Made by a program: the position numbers and the translations under genes
Origin: Aliivibrio_A kagoshimensis
GTDB taxonomy: Bacteria > Pseudomonadota > Gammaproteobacteria > Enterobacterales > Vibrionaceae
Assembly: GCF_050337105.1 (NCBI RefSeq)
Contig: NZ_JAKJSQ010000013.1
Location: 1 to 64,000 of the forward strand
Reading direction: 5' to 3'
DNA length: 64,000 nt
Part shown: positions 62,150-64,000 of the stretch, piece by piece
Layout: every line of letters begins with the position of its first letter
How positions within the stretch are numbered: position 1 is the first letter of the stretch
The notes under the pieces: generated by a model
Seen by the model: the letters and a program-made list of their open reading frames with translations, nothing else
Databases searched by the model: none
What the model was told of the DNA's origin: nothing

Positions 62150-62175
62150 AAGGCTAGTCCCTCTAGCCTTTTTTA
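62150..62175 (+). terminator. Terminator after the yehS-like gene
   Basis: AAGGCTAG-TCCCT-CTAGCCTT stem followed by T4. Confidence 0.9.
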
Positions 62176-62363
62176 TCTTGGTCACAAAAGTTTCCCACTT
62201 AGACTTGTATTATTGCCTTTCTATCTCCATATCTATTTTATAAGCAAACGATTCGAATATTTTTAGAAAACTGTTGTCCTACTATTAGTCACTTAGACGC
62301 CTTTGTAACTTTTCGATTTACTAAGTGCACCTAAAAATGGAACAGATTGTTTAAGGAGATTCA

Positions 62364-63137
62364 ATGAATCGATTATTGCGAGCTGCTGTATTAATGGTTT
62401 TGGTCTTTGGCCGAGGTCCTGTTCAGGCGTCACCACTTCAAGAAATTAAAGACGCGGAAAACCGTGACACAGAAAGAACTGAAACCAGTAAAAAGGATTT
62501 TCAGCACTCACTTAGCGGACTGTATGGCGTGGAAAACCTACTCTCATCCGTCGAGCAACCCTACCAAGATTTCGACGTGCTTTACTCTAAAGCTCATCAA
62601 GCTCAATTTGAATTAGAGTCACTGTGTAACTACACGGCACTCCTCTCTCATACTCAGCCTCACTTCTCAGGCATTAAAAGTGAACAACGCGCTAAAATAA
62701 AAATTGCCACTGAGTTAAATGGTCAAGTGAATAAAATCACCGATCTAGCAAGAGCGACTATCGTGGCGAATAACGTCAATGATTTAATGGTGGCGTATGA
62801 AAATCTGAATCGCGAATCCACCATTGTAAAGGTAAAAAATCGCTTTAAGACACCAGGAGAGTCAGGGTACCGTGATTTGAATTTACTGGTTAAACTACCA
62901 AAGACTGGCTTAATTGCAGAAGTTCAGCTTCATCTAGCCGACATTGCCGAGGTCAAAAGTGGCCCCGAACACGCTATTTACGAAAAGATTCAAAAAGTCG
63001 AACGGTTGGTTGCCGTTGAACAGAGAGCGTTTTCACCCTTTGAGTTAGCTCAAATAGAGAGTTTGAGAAAACAGTCTCAAGCGATGTATCAACAAGCTTG
63101 GCAAACCTATTTAACCCCCAATAGCTCAGCCGCTTAA
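62364..63137 (+). CDS. relV: RelV-type small alarmone synthetase with signal-peptide-like N-terminus
   Basis: 257 residues, the length of V. cholerae RelV. The RelA/SpoT synthetase-like domain runs ~100-215, with KITDLARATIVANNV (Asp127, Arg130), FKTPGESGYRDLNLLVKLP and IAEVQLHL (Glu186). Lys105, Asp127, Arg130, Leu148 and Glu186 lie at a constant offset of two from the residues I recall as essential in RelV (107, 129, 132, 150, 188). The N-terminus MNRLLRAAVLMVLVFGRGPVQA looks like a cleavable signal peptide. AAGGAG precedes the ATG. No hydrolase domain. Confidence 0.85.
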   Translation: MNRLLRAAVLMVLVFGRGPVQASPLQEIKDAENRDTERTETSKKDFQHSLSGLYGVENLLSSVEQPYQDFDVLYSKAHQAQFELESLCNYTALLSHTQPHFSGIKSEQRAKIKIATELNGQVNKITDLARATIVANNVNDLMVAYENLNRESTIVKVKNRFKTPGESGYRDLNLLVKLPKTGLIAEVQLHLADIAEVKSGPEHAIYEKIQKVERLVAVEQRAFSPFELAQIESLRKQSQAMYQQAWQTYLTPNSSAA

Positions 63138-63149
63138 ATCATCCTCAAT

Positions 63150-63178
63150 AACCAGCACGGCATCACGCGGTGCTGGTT
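63150..63178. terminator. Stem-loop between relV and the convergent regulator gene
   Basis: AACCAGCAC / GTGCTGGTT nine-base stem with an 11-base loop. Confidence 0.65.
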
Positions 63179-63810
63179 TAACACACTAAGCCTCTATCTA
63201 AAGCAACCCTCACCAAAGCCGCTGTCGATTTCACCCCAAGTTTGCGTTTTATTCTCAAGCGATGCGTTTCAACGGTACGAACGCTAATGCTCAAATTACG
63301 AGCGATGTTCTTATTGCAATCTCCATTAGCTAATGCGGACAACACATCCTCCTCACGTTGAGTCAGATGCTGTTGAACCTCCTCTTTTTGCAGTGCTGTT
63401 ACACTATCAAGGAGCCGCTGAGAAACGACTGAACTGTAATAGGTTCCTCCTTCAGCAACGGTATGGATCGCTTTTATTAAATCATCTGAAGAGACATCTT
63501 TAAGCACATAACCACAAGCTCCAGAGCGCATTGCGCTCACAATAAACTCTTGGCTATCGTGCATAGAAAGAATGATCACTTTAGTGCTACTTTTTCCGGT
63601 TTTCAATGCCTCTAACACCTCTATGCCAGTCATTTCTGGCATATTGATGTCCAACAGGATCAGATCGGGTTGAAGTCGCAGTGTCTGCGCCAATGCCTCT
63701 GCACCAGTCCCGACACAATCTACTATCGATAACTCTGTCTCTCTCTCTAACCGGGCTTTTAATCCTTCCTGCATCAATAGATGATCATCTGCCAAAATTA
63801 ATGAAATCAT
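63178..63810 (-). CDS. NarL/FixJ-type response regulator
   Basis: 210 residues. Receiver with Asp8/Asp9, phosphoacceptor Asp54 in LILLDINMPEMTG and Lys104 region (CGYVLKDVS); LuxR-type helix-turn-helix at the C-terminus (LTQREEDVLSALANGDCNKN, then ISVRTVETHRLRIKRKLGV). Its ATG overlaps the stop codon of the upstream histidine kinase gene (ATGA), so the two form a two-component pair. Targets unknown. Confidence 0.92.
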   Translation of the reverse strand: MISLILADDHLLMQEGLKARLERETELSIVDCVGTGAEALAQTLRLQPDLILLDINMPEMTGIEVLEALKTGKSSTKVIILSMHDSQEFIVSAMRSGACGYVLKDVSSDDLIKAIHTVAEGGTYYSSVVSQRLLDSVTALQKEEVQQHLTQREEDVLSALANGDCNKNIARNLSISVRTVETHRLRIKRKLGVKSTAALVRVALDRGLVC

Positions 63811-64000
63811 ATTGTGTTTATCTCCATCACTACTTTTATCTCAGTCCCTTCACCCAACGTACTGTTGATATAGAAATCTCCCCCTAACTGTTCGATGCGC
63901 TCAGACATATTTCTCAGTCCCATTCCGTTAGAGTCTCTGATCTGTTTTCTGTCTTTTATACGTCGTCTAAACCCTTTGCCATCATCTGTTACGGTAAGGA
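63807..64000 (-). CDS. Histidine kinase, C-terminal fragment (5' end outside window)
   Basis: Reverse-strand frame open from the window's right edge to TGA at 63807. About 64 residues visible: LTVTDDGKGF (N/G1 box region), NGMGLRNMSERIEQLGGDF (G2 box) and LGEGTEIKVVMEI, the ATP-binding end of a NarX/DegS-type (HisKA_3) histidine kinase, which fits its NarL-type partner downstream. Confidence 0.85.
   Translation of the reverse strand, partial: LTVTDDGKGFRRRIKDRKQIRDSNGMGLRNMSERIEQLGGDFYINSTLGEGTEIKVVMEINTI

Noticed and set aside
1..64000. CRISPR arrays, tRNA/rRNA genes, insertion sequences, prophage genes
   Set aside because: Looked for regularly spaced repeats, cloverleaf-like sequences and transposase or phage motifs; none found besides the integron.

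Overview
The window is a chromosomal segment from a member of the Vibrionaceae (gammaproteobacterium). The evidence is the gene content: a FabV-type enoyl reductase, a PLP-dependent aspartate decarboxylase of the PanP type, HexR, a small alarmone synthetase of the RelV type, a ~480-residue GAPDH, TfoX, and the remains of a sedentary chromosomal integron. Base composition is moderately AT-rich. The species cannot be named from the sequence. Seven ambiguous bases (N) lie at 2112-2135 and 12773-12786.

Layout. 1-2.6 kb: proximal end of an integron cassette array read leftward. It holds a SIR2-domain gene cut by the window edge (resembling the SIR2 partner of Sir2-HerA phage defence), a complete attC site, an unknown cassette gene, an attC reduced to its outer arms, a GNAT acetyltransferase cassette, an attI region with a 46-bp perfect palindrome, and a multiply deleted integrase remnant. 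2.6-20 kb: core genes, including a DUF945 protein, a cyclic-nucleotide-domain sensor kinase with its receiver, a YfaZ-like outer-membrane protein, TfoX, an HDOD protein, LysO, PanP, HexR, LysE and MAPEG membrane proteins, a small unknown two-gene unit behind a hexanucleotide repeat, GrxA, a YbjL-like transporter and FabV. 20-32 kb: redox and fatty-acid genes, namely NfsA, a CMD/AhpD-like protein with a divergent LysR regulator, a Tat-exported nitroreductase with its own MarR regulator, a FadE-type dehydrogenase with a PsrA-like repressor, an M20 peptidase, a long GAPDH preceded by a HexR-type site, and NhaA.

32-49 kb: an AttH-like secreted protein with its ABC transporter; a DUF2913-like protein; Bcr-type efflux, RsuA and RadD (as in E. 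coli); a periplasmic binding protein of the BMP family overlapping a diguanylate cyclase; a 26-residue membrane peptide; and a five-gene unit of LolA-like carrier, two FtsX-type permeases, a LolD-like ATPase and a beta-barrel. 49-64 kb: L25 with its autoregulatory leader; a DUF1289 protein with an apparent ATA start; a META-domain lipoprotein; metE/metR with MetJ and MetR sites; membrane proteins; DcuC; YgiQ; an EamA transporter; VanZ; a YehS-like protein; the RelV-type synthetase with an unexpected signal-peptide-like N-terminus; and a NarL-type two-component system cut by the right edge.

Links between genes. HexR is encoded here and a HexR-like site precedes the GAPDH gene. PsrA-like and FadE-like genes are adjacent and the regulator has a PsrA-type box at its own promoter. 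The nitroreductase/MarR pair has an operator overlapping its promoter. MetE and MetR diverge from a control region carrying both MetJ and MetR sites. The most unusual items are the SIR2 cassette beside a dead integrase, the Lol-like envelope-spanning operon, the BMP-binding-protein/diguanylate-cyclase pair, and the possibly exported alarmone synthetase.
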